A program made the position numbers and the translations under genes. This document shows, one piece after another, positions 1 through 5,572 of a stretch of DNA of 5,572 nucleotides. This stretch comes from Magnetococcales bacterium (GTDB lineage: Bacteria > Pseudomonadota > Magnetococcia > Magnetococcales > DC0425bin3). Positions within the stretch are counted from its first letter, which is position 1. The number at the start of each line of letters is the position of its first letter. The notes under the pieces were generated by a model, which had not been told where the DNA came from, did not search any database, and worked only from the letters and a program-made list of their open reading frames with translations. The stretch is taken from contig JADGCJ010000196.1 of NCBI GenBank assembly GCA_015229045.1, positions 1-5,572 of the forward strand, read 5' to 3'.

Positions 1-3
1 CCA

Positions 4-20
4 CCAGGACTCTGTCCTGG
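4..20. repeat. Perfect inverted repeat (7-bp stem, 3-nt loop)
   Basis: CCAGGAC at 4-10 and GTCCTGG at 14-20 are exact reverse complements around a TCT loop. No T-rich run follows on the + strand, so it is not a textbook intrinsic terminator for a gene upstream of the window. A second piece at 34-45 (CCAG, four C, CTGG) has a similar shape and is followed by GACCCC, much as the first is followed by GACCTG. The pair may be remnants of a short palindromic intergenic repeat family, but that is inference: copy number in the genome cannot be seen here. Confidence 0.5.
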
Positions 21-90
21 ACCTGTCCGGTCGCCAGCCCCCTGGACCCCGACTCGTTGCCGGGTGCTGAACAGTTACCACTCTTTTGAC

Positions 91-95
91 AGGGA
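91..95 (+). promoter_or_regulatory. Probable ribosome binding site of ugd
   Basis: AGGGA lies 12 nt before the ATG at 108. The spacing is a little long, but it is the only purine-rich anti-16S-like stretch nearby. The start itself is fixed mainly by the protein, because the Rossmann-fold glycine motif begins only seven residues after Met1, as is usual for this family. Confidence 0.45.
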
Positions 96-107
96 ATTCG
101 ATCCGAT

Positions 108-1424
108 ATGCGTATCACCATGATCGGTGCCGGATATGTCGGCCTGGTCTCCGGGGCCTGCTTCTCCGAATTTGGCGTCGATGTCACCTGCCTGGACACC
201 GATGCGGAAAAAATTGCCAGGCTCCAACAAGGTCACATCCCGATCTACGAACCCGGTCTGGATCGACTCGTGGAGCGCAACATGCGGGCCGGACGGCTCC
301 ATTTCACCACCGATCTCCCCGCCGCCATCCGTCGGAGCGAGTGCATCTTCATCGCCGTCGGCACCCCCGAACGAGGCAGCGATGGCGCGGCAGACCTCGG
401 CTACGTCTACGCGGCAGCCCGCGACGTAGCCCGCCATCTGGACCACTTTTCCGTCGTCGTGACCAAATCGACCGTTCCGGTCGGCACCGGCATGGAGGTG
501 GAAAAAATCATGCGCGAAGAGAATCCCCGCGCCGATTTTGCCGTGGCCTCCAATCCGGAATTTTTGCGTGAAGGGTCGGCCATCGAGGATTTCATGCGCC
601 CCAACCGGGTGGTGATCGGCGCCAGTGACCCGCGCGCCATTGCCATCCTCAAGGAGTTGTATCGCCCCCTCTATCTGATCGAGACCCCCATCCTGATCAC
701 CAATATTGCCACGGCGGAGTTGACCAAATATGCCGCCAATGCCTTTTTGGCCACCAAGATCATGTTTATCAATCAGATGGCCAATCTGTGCGAAAAGGTG
801 GGCGCCGATGTCCACGACGTGGCTCGCGGCATGGGGCTGGATCAGCGGATCGGCAGAAAGTTTCTGCATCCCGGGCCTGGCTTTGGCGGCTCCTGTTTTC
901 CCAAGGATACCCAGGCCCTTGCCGCAACAGCCAGGCGCCACGACGAACCCATCACCATCGTCGAGACCGTCATCGCCGCCAATCTGCACCAGAAGGAGCG
1001 CATGACCAGAAAGGTCACCGCCGCCCTGGATGGCGACGTGCGCGACAAAATCATCGCCGTGCTGGGCCTGACCTTCAAACCCAATACCGACGATATGCGC
1101 GATGCCCCCTCCCTGACCATCCTGCCAGCCTTGCAACGCGCTGGCGCCCATATTCGCGCCTACGATCCGGAGGGGATGCAGGCAGCGCGCAAATATCTGC
1201 CTGCCATCGACTACACCAACGGCGTCTACGAAGCCTGTCAACAAGCTGACGCCATCCTCATCCTGACCGAATGGAATCAATTCCGCAACCTGGATCTGGT
1301 GCGCATCCGGACGGCCATGCGTCCCCGGGCTGACGGCAGTCATGTCTTTTGCGATTTTCGCAACATTTACGAGCCGGAGAGCATGCGTCGCAGCGGCTTT
1401 CGTTACTTTGGCGTTGGACGGTGA
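108..1424 (+). CDS. ugd: UDP-glucose 6-dehydrogenase
   Basis: The 438-residue product is a cytoplasmic enzyme that oxidises UDP-glucose to UDP-glucuronate with two NAD+, a precursor for acidic capsule, exopolysaccharide or lipid A-linked sugars. Visible motifs follow the family order: the N-terminal NAD-binding GAGYVG at residues 7-12, VGTP at 84-87, TKSTVPVGT at 119-127, NPEFLREG at 149-156, the catalytic-lysine segment LTKYAANAFLA at about 205-215, the nucleophilic cysteine Cys263 inside GFGGSCFPKD, and the C-terminal UDP-binding domain with LTFKPNTDDMRDAPS from 321. Length is normal for bacterial Ugd/TuaD/RkpK proteins and no key residue is missing. Related UDP-ManNAc dehydrogenases share the fold, but the GSCFPKD and FKPNTDDMRDAPS signatures favour UDP-glucose. 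Its TGA stop overlaps a candidate ATG of the next gene, so the two are very likely cotranscribed. It is probably the first gene of the operon within this window. Confidence 0.95.
   Translation: MRITMIGAGYVGLVSGACFSEFGVDVTCLDTDAEKIARLQQGHIPIYEPGLDRLVERNMRAGRLHFTTDLPAAIRRSECIFIAVGTPERGSDGAADLGYVYAAARDVARHLDHFSVVVTKSTVPVGTGMEVEKIMREENPRADFAVASNPEFLREGSAIEDFMRPNRVVIGASDPRAIAILKELYRPLYLIETPILITNIATAELTKYAANAFLATKIMFINQMANLCEKVGADVHDVARGMGLDQRIGRKFLHPGPGFGGSCFPKDTQALAATARRHDEPITIVETVIAANLHQKERMTRKVTAALDGDVRDKIIAVLGLTFKPNTDDMRDAPSLTILPALQRAGAHIRAYDPEGMQAARKYLPAIDYTNGVYEACQQADAILILTEWNQFRNLDLVRIRTAMRPRADGSHVFCDFRNIYEPESMRRSGFRYFGVGR
1416..1421 (+). promoter_or_regulatory. Ribosome binding site that favours the 1430 start of the phosphomutase
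   Basis: GGACGG at the very end of ugd lies 8 nt before the ATG at 1430 but only 2 nt before the alternative ATG at 1424, so spacing favours 1430. The match to the anti-Shine-Dalgarno sequence is moderate. Translation may also depend on ribosomes finishing ugd, whose TGA stop is at 1422-1424. Confidence 0.4.
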
Positions 1425-1429
1425 TGGTC

Positions 1430-2842
1430 ATGGTCAATCCGCATATTTTTCGCGAATACGACATACGCGGCGTGGCAGGTCGCGATCTGACTCCGGAGGT
1501 GATGATCGAGCTGGGTCGGGTCTTTGCCGCCCTGGCCAGAGAGGCCAGCAGTACCCAAACCGATCCTCCGGCCGTTCCTCTGACCGTCGCTCTGGGTCGC
1601 GACGGGCGACTCTCCTCGCCGGAACTGGCGAGGGCACTGGCCACAGGCCTGGCATCCGGTGGCATGGCCGTCATCGATGTGGGTCTGGTCACCAGTCCCG
1701 GCCTCTATTTTGCCACGCACCATTTGCAGACCGACGCCGGCATCATGGTCACCGGCAGCCACAATCCCAAAAATCACAACGGCCTCAAGATGCTGCGCAT
1801 GGGCAGGCCCCTTTATGGCCCTGATATCCAGGCGCTGCGCCATCGGCTGGAGAGCGGCGGCGCTCCCGAGGTGGCAGGGGGATCGCTGCGCACCGCATCG
1901 ATTCTTGACGCCTATGTGGCGCGCATGACGGCAGATTTTCGTCCCGGTCGCCCCATGAAAGTGATCATGGATTGCGGCAATGGTGCCGCCGGTGTCGTGA
2001 TGCCTGCCCTGTTGCAGCGTCTGCCCGGCATCACCGGCGAAGTCCTGTTCGCCGAGGTGGACGGCAACTTTCCCCACCACCACCCCGACCCCACCCTGCC
2101 GGAAAATCTGCGCCATCTGCGCCAACGCATGCAGGAGACCGGCGCGGAACTGGGTGTCGCCTTCGATGGTGATGGTGATCGCCTGGGTGCCCTGGATGAG
2201 TCCGGTGCCATCGTCTGGGGTGATCGCCTGATGATCCTTTTCGCCCGGCAACTGCTGCTGGAACGCCCTGGCGCCACGGTGATCGGTGATGTCAAATGTT
2301 CGCAGCTGCTCTTCGATGCCGTGGCTGCCGCCGGTGGCAAGCCCCTCATGTGGAAAACCGGCCACTCGGTGATCAAGGCCAAAATGCGCGAAACCGGCGC
2401 CCCTTTGAGCGGCGAAATGAGCGGTCACCTCTTCTTCGCCGACCGCTGGTACGGCTTTGACGATGCCGCCTATGCTGCCGTGCGCCTGATCGAACTGCTC
2501 GCCGCCACCCCCCTGACCCTGGCGGGGCGTCTGGCCGATCTGCCCAGACTCTACGCCACTCCGGAGCTGCGCATCGATTGCCCGGACGAGAGTAAATTCC
2601 AGGTGATCGAGCGCATTCTGGCCGGTCAGCAGGCCATCGGCAGTGACCTGACCACCGTCGATGGTGTACGGGTGCGTCTGCCCGATGGTGCCTGGTGGCT
2701 GCTGCGGGTCTCCAATACCCAGCCGGCCCTGGTGGCACGGGTGGAGGCCAAAAGCCGGGAACGGCTGCTGGAGATCGTCGCCGAACTGACCCGCCTGCTG
2801 GCAGCGGAAAGGATTGCCTTCCCTGAGTGGCAGGAGGGGTAG
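1430..2842 (+). CDS. algC: Phosphomannomutase/phosphoglucomutase (AlgC type)
   Basis: This is an alpha-D-phosphohexomutase of about 470 residues that interconverts hexose 6-phosphate and hexose 1-phosphate (mannose and/or glucose) in the cytoplasm. It supplies precursors for GDP-mannose and UDP-glucose. From the 1430 start, the N-terminal IFREYDIRG is at residues 6-14, the phosphoserine loop TGSHNPKNHNG has its catalytic serine at Ser110, the Mg2+ loop DGDGDR is at 246-251, the sugar-recognition loop GEMSGH is at 328-333, and the phosphate-binding RVSNTQP is at 426-432. These positions sit within a few residues of those in Pseudomonas AlgC. The GEMSGH loop is the form seen in dual-specificity PMM/PGM enzymes, so both sugars are likely substrates. 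The open frame reaches back to an ATG at 1349, but that would add residues encoded inside ugd and unlike the family. ATG 1424 (two residues longer, overlapping the ugd stop) is a real alternative. It sits between ugd and pyrD in one apparent operon, where its glucose 1-phosphate would feed UDP-glucose for Ugd. Confidence 0.92.
   Translation: MVNPHIFREYDIRGVAGRDLTPEVMIELGRVFAALAREASSTQTDPPAVPLTVALGRDGRLSSPELARALATGLASGGMAVIDVGLVTSPGLYFATHHLQTDAGIMVTGSHNPKNHNGLKMLRMGRPLYGPDIQALRHRLESGGAPEVAGGSLRTASILDAYVARMTADFRPGRPMKVIMDCGNGAAGVVMPALLQRLPGITGEVLFAEVDGNFPHHHPDPTLPENLRHLRQRMQETGAELGVAFDGDGDRLGALDESGAIVWGDRLMILFARQLLLERPGATVIGDVKCSQLLFDAVAAAGGKPLMWKTGHSVIKAKMRETGAPLSGEMSGHLFFADRWYGFDDAAYAAVRLIELLAATPLTLAGRLADLPRLYATPELRIDCPDESKFQVIERILAGQQAIGSDLTTVDGVRVRLPDGAWWLLRVSNTQPALVARVEAKSRERLLEIVAELTRLLAAERIAFPEWQEG
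2832..2837 (+). promoter_or_regulatory. Strong ribosome binding site of pyrD
   Basis: AGGAGG, a full Shine-Dalgarno consensus, lies inside the last codons of the phosphomutase gene. It is 12 nt before ATG 2850 and 18 nt before the second in-frame ATG at 2856, so 2850 is the better start. Its position inside the upstream gene supports coupled expression. Confidence 0.65.
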
Positions 2843-2849
2843 AGCTTGA

Positions 2850-3821
2850 ATGGACATGTCACAACCAGACCCCAATCTGAGCATTGACTTCGCCGGTCTC
2901 ACCCTGGCCACTCCCGTCGTTCTGCTGTCGGGATGCGTGGGCTTCGGCGAGGATCTTTTGAACCTGGAAGGCTTTGATTTCAACCAGATTGGCGCCATTT
3001 GTCTCAAGGGCACCACCCTGGAAGCGCGTCGCGGCAATCCACCCCATCGCCTGGCGGAGACCTCCAGTGGCCTCCTTAACGCCATCGGCCTGCAAAACCC
3101 GGGGGCGCGTCACGTTACCGGCGTTATTCTGCCCCAGCTGCTGGCCCGGTTTCAGGAGCGCAGCGACTGCCGGAACCTCCACCTGATCGCCAATATTGCC
3201 GGCGCCACCTGCGACGAGTATGCCGAGGTGGCGCGTCTCTTCGATGACAGCCCGGTCTCCGCCCTGGAGATCAACATCTCCTGCCCCAATGTCAAAGAGG
3301 GGGGGATGGCTTTTGGTTCCGATCCGCGCATGGCGGGGCAGGTGGTGGCCGCCGTGCGCCGGATGACCCGCAAGCCGCTCATCACCAAGCTCTCGCCGAA
3401 CGTCACCCGGATACGCACCATCGCCCGTGCCGCCCTGGAAGCCGGTACCGATGCCCTGGCCGCCATCAACACCCTGACCGGCATGGCCATCGATCGCTCT
3501 ACACGTCGTCCGGTCCTGGCCAACATCAGCGGGGGGTTGTCCGGTGCCGCGATCAAACCCGTCGCCCTGCTCAAGGTGTGGGAGGTCTACCAGGAGGTCG
3601 CACCGCATCGCTGCCCGATCATCGGCCAGGGCGGCATCGTCACCGCCGACGATGCCCTCGACTTTCTCATCGCCGGGGCGACCGCCATCGGCCTGGGCAC
3701 GGTCCTTTTTCGCCAACCCCTGGTTGCCGAGACCATCAACCAGGGAATCCGTTCTTATCTGGCCCAACAAAAGATTCAACATGTCGGAGAGTTGACCGGC
3801 TCCCTGCGTACCAGAACATAG
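2850..3821 (+). CDS. pyrD: Dihydroorotate dehydrogenase, class 1B catalytic subunit (PyrD)
   Basis: The 323-residue product is a TIM-barrel flavoprotein that oxidises dihydroorotate to orotate, the fourth step of UMP synthesis. It shows an FMN-contacting lysine in CLKGTT (Lys53), GLQNPG at 80-85, NISCPNVKEGG at 142-152, the KLSPNV strand at 180-185, GGLSGAAIKPVAL at 228-240 and the phosphate-binding IGQGGI at 258-263. The active-site base is Cys145: cysteine marks soluble class 1 enzymes, whereas membrane class 2 enzymes carry serine. NISCPNVKEGG is the 1B style, in which the protein works with the iron-sulfur flavoprotein PyrK and passes electrons to NAD+. No N-terminal membrane-binding extension is present, in agreement with class 1. 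It is slightly longer than the roughly 300-310 residues usual for 1B. No pyrK lies in the window. It starts 7 nt after the phosphomutase stop, so an operon with ugd and algC is likely. A related dihydropyrimidine dehydrogenase-like enzyme is the main alternative, but is less likely given the motifs. Confidence 0.9.
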   Translation: MDMSQPDPNLSIDFAGLTLATPVVLLSGCVGFGEDLLNLEGFDFNQIGAICLKGTTLEARRGNPPHRLAETSSGLLNAIGLQNPGARHVTGVILPQLLARFQERSDCRNLHLIANIAGATCDEYAEVARLFDDSPVSALEINISCPNVKEGGMAFGSDPRMAGQVVAAVRRMTRKPLITKLSPNVTRIRTIARAALEAGTDALAAINTLTGMAIDRSTRRPVLANISGGLSGAAIKPVALLKVWEVYQEVAPHRCPIIGQGGIVTADDALDFLIAGATAIGLGTVLFRQPLVAETINQGIRSYLAQQKIQHVGELTGSLRTRT

Positions 3822-3838
3822 AGTAAAGCCGCACCCCT

Positions 3839-3869
3839 TCCTCCCCGATCAGTCCTCCCCCCCCCCGAT
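3839..3869. repeat. Duplicated pyrimidine motif with an expanded C10 tract
   Basis: TCCT, four C and GAT at 3839-3849 recur 14 nt later at 3853-3869 as TCCT, ten C and GAT. The second copy carries an uninterrupted run of ten C at 3857-3866. This looks like a local duplication in which one C run has grown or shrunk by slippage. It lies in the gap between pyrD and the next gene, about 115 nt before the latter's start codon. A homopolymer of this length is also a likely place for sequencing or assembly error. Confidence 0.6.
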
Positions 3870-3874
3870 TCAAA

Positions 3875-3899
3875 GCCGTCGATACCATGGCACGACGGC
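3875..3899. repeat. Inverted repeat in the pyrD downstream gap
   Basis: GCCGTCG at 3875-3881 pairs exactly with CGACGGC at 3893-3899 across an 11-nt loop. Only a weak pyrimidine stretch follows, with no U-tract, so a factor-independent terminator is not convincing. A second, weaker stem (TTCCCG at 3918-3923 with CGGGAA at 3944-3949) lies further on, before the ribosome binding site of the next gene. They might form a structured leader or attenuate read-through from pyrD. Chance in GC-rich DNA is also possible. Confidence 0.35.
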
Positions 3900-3972
3900 C
3901 TGATTCTTGCGTGATCTTTCCCGTCATTGAGGCACACACCCGTCGGGAAGCATCACTCCTCGACCACGCAAA

Positions 3973-3976
3973 AGAG
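3973..3976 (+). promoter_or_regulatory. Ribosome binding site deciding the 3983 start
   Basis: AGAG within an A-rich purine stretch lies 6 nt before ATG 3983, an optimal spacing. The upstream in-frame ATG at 3887 has only pyrimidine-rich or unrelated sequence before it, and its extra 32 residues do not resemble the family. The start at 3983 is therefore preferred. Confidence 0.5.
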
Positions 3977-3982
3977 AACACC

Positions 3983-5512
3983 ATGGCCATCGACAATAAA
4001 ATTCTCTCCCTGAGCGATCTGGCCCGGAAGTCTGCCGAATTGAAGGAACAGGGACGCACCGTGGTTTTGTGTCACGGTACCTTCGATCTGTTGCATCCCG
4101 GGCACATTCGTCACCTGCGGCGCGCCAGTCAGGAGGGGGATTGCCTCCTGGTGACCATCACCGCCGACCCCTTCGTGAACAAAGGTCCGGGACGGCCGGT
4201 CTTCCATCATGATCTGCGTGCGGAAAATCTGGCCTCCCTGGAGTGCGTCAGCTATGTGGCCATCAATCATGACGTCACCGCCGTGCCGGTGATCGATCAG
4301 GTTCGGCCCCATGTCTATGTCAAAGGACAGGACTACCAGGCAGCCCAGAACGATATCACCGGCAACATTGTCATTGAACAAAAGGCCGTGGAGGCTCATG
4401 GCGGTCGCATCTTTTACACCAACGAAATCGTCTTCAGCTCCACCAGCCTGCTCAATGAACATTTTGATCTTTTTCCTCCTTCGACCAAGGAGTTTTTGCA
4501 AAAATTCCGTTCCCGGCACCAGGCCGGGGTGGTGATCGACAAGATTCTCTCCCTGGGCAAACTGAAAGTCCTCGTGGTCGGCGAGGCCATCGTCGATGAG
4601 TATTGCTACTCCACCCCCATGGGCATCACCGGCAAGAGCCAGGAGGTGTTGTCGGTACGCTTTGATGCCATGGAACAATTTGCCGGTGGTTCCCTGGCCA
4701 TTGCCAACCATCTGGCTGGCTACGCCGCCCAGGTGACCCTGTTGACCGGACTTGGCCGCAACGATCATCACGAGCCTTTCATCCGTTCCCGTCTCGAAGA
4801 ACGTGTCCAGCCTGCCTTCTTCTACTATGAGCAGTCCCAGACCCTGGTCAAACGGCGCTTCGTCGATGCCGACGCCCGCAAGCTGTTCGAGGTCTATTTC
4901 TACGATCCGAATCCCCTGACGCCCACGGTTGAGGAAAAGATTCTCGCGTGGATTCAAAATCATGCCCGTGACTACGATGTGGTCATCGTTCCCGACTATG
5001 GCAATGGTTTCATCTCGCTGGCCATGGTCGAGGCGCTCTGTTCCGAAGCGCGTTTTCTGGCGGTCAATACCCAGATCAACAGTGGCAGCCGGGGGTACCA
5101 TGCCATTACCCGCTATCCACGCGCCGATTTTGTCTCCCTCAACGAACCCGAAGTGCGCCAGGCTGCGCACAATCGCCACCATCCCCTGGAACAGGTGACG
5201 CTGCAGATCGCCCAACGTGTCAAGGCCAACCAGATCGCCATCACCATGGGCGCAGTCGGTGCCCTGATGCTGGATATGGAAACCTCGACCACCCATCGTG
5301 TTCCGGCCCTCTCCACCCGCGTGGTGGACAACATTGGTGCCGGAGACGCTTTTCTCTCTCTGGCAGGCTTGGCCATCGGTGGGGGATTGAATCCGGAGTT
5401 GGCCCTGTTTCTGGGCAGCGCCGCCGCAGCCCTGGATGTGCAGATCGTCTGCAATCGGGAGCCAGTCAGGCCGGTTCATCTGTTCAAGTACATCAATACG
5501 TTGTTGAAATAA
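3983..5512 (+). CDS. Fused nucleotidyltransferase-PfkB sugar kinase, HldE-like with reversed domain order
   Basis: The 509-residue cytoplasmic protein has two domains. Residues about 25-160 form a cytidylyltransferase-fold nucleotidyltransferase with HGTFDLLHPGH at 31-41 (the HxGH nucleotide-binding signature), KGPGRPV at 67-73, VKGQDY at 113-118, matching the VKGGDY of heptose-1-phosphate adenylyltransferases, and FSSTSLL at 151-157. Residues about 192-509 form a PfkB/ribokinase-type kinase with VVGEAIVDEY at 198-207, GGSLAIANHLA at 235-245, VPDYGNG at 336-342, LNEPE at 386-390 and the catalytic GAGDAF at 452-457 (Asp455 as general base). HldE of enteric bacteria has the kinase first and the transferase last, so the order here is inverted. 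The segment where HldE kinases carry DPKG reads NTQINSGSRGY (362-372), which suggests a different sugar. The likely role is phosphorylation and nucleotide activation of a heptose or other sugar for a surface glycan, but substrate and nucleotide are unknown. True lipopolysaccharide HldE function is possible but unproven. A 161-nt gap separates it from pyrD. Confidence 0.8.
   Translation: MAIDNKILSLSDLARKSAELKEQGRTVVLCHGTFDLLHPGHIRHLRRASQEGDCLLVTITADPFVNKGPGRPVFHHDLRAENLASLECVSYVAINHDVTAVPVIDQVRPHVYVKGQDYQAAQNDITGNIVIEQKAVEAHGGRIFYTNEIVFSSTSLLNEHFDLFPPSTKEFLQKFRSRHQAGVVIDKILSLGKLKVLVVGEAIVDEYCYSTPMGITGKSQEVLSVRFDAMEQFAGGSLAIANHLAGYAAQVTLLTGLGRNDHHEPFIRSRLEERVQPAFFYYEQSQTLVKRRFVDADARKLFEVYFYDPNPLTPTVEEKILAWIQNHARDYDVVIVPDYGNGFISLAMVEALCSEARFLAVNTQINSGSRGYHAITRYPRADFVSLNEPEVRQAAHNRHHPLEQVTLQIAQRVKANQIAITMGAVGALMLDMETSTTHRVPALSTRVVDNIGAGDAFLSLAGLAIGGGLNPELALFLGSAAAALDVQIVCNREPVRPVHLFKYINTLLK
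3989..4555 (+). repeat. Near-exact 21-24 nt repeat at the start of both domains (3989-4012 and 4535-4555)
   Basis: The two copies share ATCGACAA followed by ATTCTCTCCCTG, separated by TAAA in the first copy and a single G in the second. They encode IDNKILSL (residues 3-10) and IDKILSL (185-191). Each copy comes just before one of the two domains, in the same reading frame, and they differ by one codon's length plus one base. The annotated span runs from the first copy to the second and is not repetitive in between. Confidence 0.7.
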
Positions 5513-5547
5513 AAGAAGAAAAAAAACAAATTGAAAAAAAGAGGGGG
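5513..5547. other. A-rich purine tail after the last gene
   Basis: Directly after the TAA stop at 5510-5512 the composition switches from GC-rich to almost pure purine, with an 8-A run (5519-5526), a 7-A run (5534-5540) and five G (5543-5547). It contains no plausible gene. Read on the other strand, it is a T-rich stretch immediately downstream of the hairpin at 5549-5568. Confidence 0.6.
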
Positions 5548-5548
5548 T

Positions 5549-5568
5549 TTGGGGGATTCATCCCCCAA
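5549..5568 (-). terminator. Candidate intrinsic terminator hairpin, best read on the - strand
   Basis: TTGGGGGA at 5549-5556 pairs perfectly with TCCCCCAA at 5561-5568 around the 4-nt loop TTCA, an 8-bp stem. On the - strand the hairpin is followed, after eight nucleotides (A, five C, T, C), by seven T and a further T-rich stretch. That would suit a convergent gene entering from the right, although the distance to the T run is longer than ideal. On the + strand no T run is visible before the window ends, so its use by the fused kinase gene is uncertain. Confidence 0.4.
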
Positions 5569-5572
5569 TGGG

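Noticed and set aside
86..91. TTGACA, a perfect -35 hexamer, just before ugd
   Set aside because: A -10 element at normal spacing would fall at 109-114, inside the start codon and second codon, and the sequence there (TGCGTA) is poor. A chance match is more likely.
75..1343. Long open frame on the - strand, 422 codons, opposite ugd
   Set aside because: It mirrors a clear ugd gene. The translation is glycine-, histidine- and aspartate-rich with no recognisable domain, typical of antisense frames in GC-rich genes.
1349..1429. N-terminal extension of the phosphomutase from ATG 1349
   Set aside because: These codons overlap the conserved end of ugd, and the family begins close to the FREYDIRG motif.
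2165..2183. Short GATGGTGATGGTGAT-like tandem repeat
   Set aside because: It encodes the conserved metal-binding DGDGDR loop of the phosphomutase, so the repetition is explained by protein function.
1403..3085. 560-codon - strand open frame across algC and the start of pyrD
   Set aside because: It spans two well-supported + strand genes and their junction, and its low-complexity translation matches no family. It results from GC-biased third codon positions.
3907..3935. TTGCGT as a possible -35 of a promoter for the fused kinase gene
   Set aside because: No acceptable -10 hexamer occurs 16-18 nt downstream (AGGCAC at the expected place).
3887..3982. Upstream in-frame ATG that would add 32 residues to the fused kinase
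   Set aside because: No ribosome binding site precedes it, it lies within the loop of an inverted repeat, and the added residues do not look like a conserved domain or signal peptide.
3953..5479. 508-codon - strand open frame opposite the fused kinase
   Set aside because: The + strand protein has multiple conserved motifs in order, and the reverse frame has none.

Overview
The window is a GC-rich stretch, with GC-loving third codon positions, carrying four genes, all on the + strand. It looks like a chromosomal sugar-nucleotide / surface-polysaccharide precursor region of a Gram-negative proteobacterium. Gram-negative is inferred from a heptose-type (HldE-like) nucleotidyltransferase/kinase beside UDP-glucose dehydrogenase and an AlgC-type hexose phosphomutase. 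A class 1B-type dihydroorotate dehydrogenase is less usual than class 2 in the well-studied alpha-, beta- and gammaproteobacteria, so a deeper-branching lineage (for example Magnetococcales or a deltaproteobacterial group) is possible. I cannot settle this from the sequence.

Layout: 1-107 is intergenic and opens with a perfect 7-bp hairpin and a second related C-rich motif. 108-1424 is UDP-glucose 6-dehydrogenase (ugd). 1430-2842 (or from 1424) is phosphomannomutase/phosphoglucomutase (algC-like), whose start region touches the ugd stop. 2850-3821 is the catalytic subunit of class 1B dihydroorotate dehydrogenase (pyrD), 7 nt after the previous stop, with a strong ribosome binding site inside the end of algC. 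3822-3982 is a 161-nt gap with a duplicated pyrimidine motif, a run of ten C and small inverted repeats. 3983-5512 is a fused nucleotidyltransferase-PfkB kinase with the domain order opposite to HldE. 5513-5572 is an abruptly A-rich tail ending in a G/C hairpin.

How the genes fit together: the first three are packed like an operon. The phosphomutase interconverts hexose 6- and 1-phosphates, glucose 1-phosphate feeds UDP-glucose, Ugd oxidises UDP-glucose to UDP-glucuronate, and PyrD lies on the route to UMP/UTP, the nucleotide these sugars are carried on. The fourth gene probably phosphorylates a sugar or sugar phosphate and activates it with a nucleotide, giving another precursor for a surface glycan. 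It is separated by a gap and may be transcribed partly on its own, although no convincing promoter is visible. The most interesting items are the inverted domain order of the fourth protein, a near-exact DNA repeat at the start of each of its two domains, and the expanded C-tract upstream of it.
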